Shown here: positions 5,766-6,137 of the stretch, one piece after another
Layout of the letters: each line of letters starts with the position of its first letter
Position numbering within the stretch: the first letter of the stretch is position 1
Assembly: GCA_029859185.1 (NCBI GenBank)
Contig: JAOUDR010000187.1
Location: 1 to 6,137, forward strand
Length of the DNA stretch: 6,137 nt
Direction of reading: 5' to 3'
Source of the DNA: Gemmatimonadota bacterium
GTDB taxonomy: Bacteria; Gemmatimonadota; Gemmatimonadetes; Gemmatimonadales; GWC2-71-9
The notes under the pieces: generated by a model
What the model was told of the DNA's origin: nothing
Database searches by the model: none
What the model saw: the letters and a program-made list of their open reading frames with translations, nothing else
Translations under genes and position numbers: made by a program

Positions 5766-6137
5766 ATGGCCAAGAGAAATCACGCGCCACCCGCGCTCCA
5801 GTTCCTCCCCATGGCCATCGACCTGCGGGGGCGGGACTGCGTCGTGATCGGCGGGGGTGCGGTCGGCACCCGCAAGGCCGGGACGCTGGCGCGCGCTGGA
5901 GCCCGGGTGACCGTGATCGCTCCGACCGTCACAGACGAACTCGGAGCACTGATCACGGCGGGCGTGGTCAGGTGGATCGAGGGGCCGTTCCACGAATCGC
6001 AGGTTCACGGAGCGATGCTCGTCGTCGCGGCAACGAACTATCAGGCGCTCAACCATACGATCGTCGAGCAGGCACGTCGGGCCGGCGCATTGGCGTGCGA
6101 TGCCTCGTCGAGCGCCGGTTCCCAGGTGATCTTCGGT
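5766..6137 (+). CDS. sirC: precorrin-2 dehydrogenase / sirohydrochlorin ferrochelatase, CysG N-terminal type (3' end missing)
   Basis: This cytoplasmic enzyme of siroheme synthesis oxidises precorrin-2 to sirohydrochlorin with NAD+, and in bifunctional members also inserts iron. The visible 124 residues run to the right edge without a stop. They show FLPMAIDLRGRDCVVIGG leading into the NAD-binding loop GGGAVGTRKA (29-38), a second strand ARVTVIAP, the family signature VVAATN (86-91) and an aspartate (Asp112) in CDASS. The latter is at the position of the catalytic aspartate of CysG (Asp104 in Salmonella) and Met8p. The sequence after it, CDASSSAGSQVIFG, differs from the usual VDDP...F..PA. 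Whether the gene continues into a uroporphyrinogen methyltransferase domain (full CysG) is not visible, so the symbol is provisional. The siroheme would feed DsrN and DsrAB. Confidence 0.88.
   Translation, partial: MAKRNHAPPALQFLPMAIDLRGRDCVVIGGGAVGTRKAGTLARAGARVTVIAPTVTDELGALITAGVVRWIEGPFHESQVHGAMLVVAATNYQALNHTIVEQARRAGALACDASSSAGSQVIFG

Noticed and set aside
1..6137. CRISPR arrays, tRNA or rRNA genes, insertion sequences or attachment sites
   Set aside because: Coding sequence covers almost the whole window. No direct-repeat array, terminal inverted repeats, transposase motifs or structured RNA signature was seen.

Overview
The window reads as the 3' part of a dissimilatory sulfite reductase (dsr) type operon from a GC-rich bacterium (roughly two thirds G+C by eye). 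All seven protein genes lie on the + strand with gaps of 4 to 56 bases, and no terminator or internal promoter is recognisable, so they look like a single transcription unit cut by both window edges. Gene content and GC suggest an uncultivated, high-GC dsr carrier such as Rokubacteria/Methylomirabilota, Gemmatimonadota or Acidobacteriota. This is an inference from gene content only; no marker gene is present.

Layout: (1) the C-terminal part of a DsrL-like NAD(P)H:acceptor iron-sulfur flavoprotein (left edge to 1292); (2) dsrN, a glutamine-dependent amidase of the cobyrinate a,c-diamide synthase family (1297-2700); (3) and (4) two tandem paralogous cytidylate-kinase-like proteins (2712-3365 and 3422-4240), the second carrying a C-terminal BON domain; (5) a TauE/SafE-family membrane permease (4275-5279); (6) a small three-helix membrane protein resembling DUF1634 (5293-5754); (7) the start of a siroheme-synthase-type precorrin-2 dehydrogenase (5766 to right edge).

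How they may work together: the last gene would make sirohydrochlorin/siroheme, DsrN would amidate it to the siroheme amide used by DsrAB, and DsrL would exchange electrons between NAD(P)H and the DsrAB/DsrC system. The TauE/SafE permease and its small partner would move sulfite or a related sulfur anion across the inner membrane. DsrAB themselves are not in the window. The two kinase-like proteins have no established role in sulfur metabolism and, with the BON fusion, are the most unusual part of the region. The 56-base gap between them holds a nine-G tract and an 18-codon mini-ORF.
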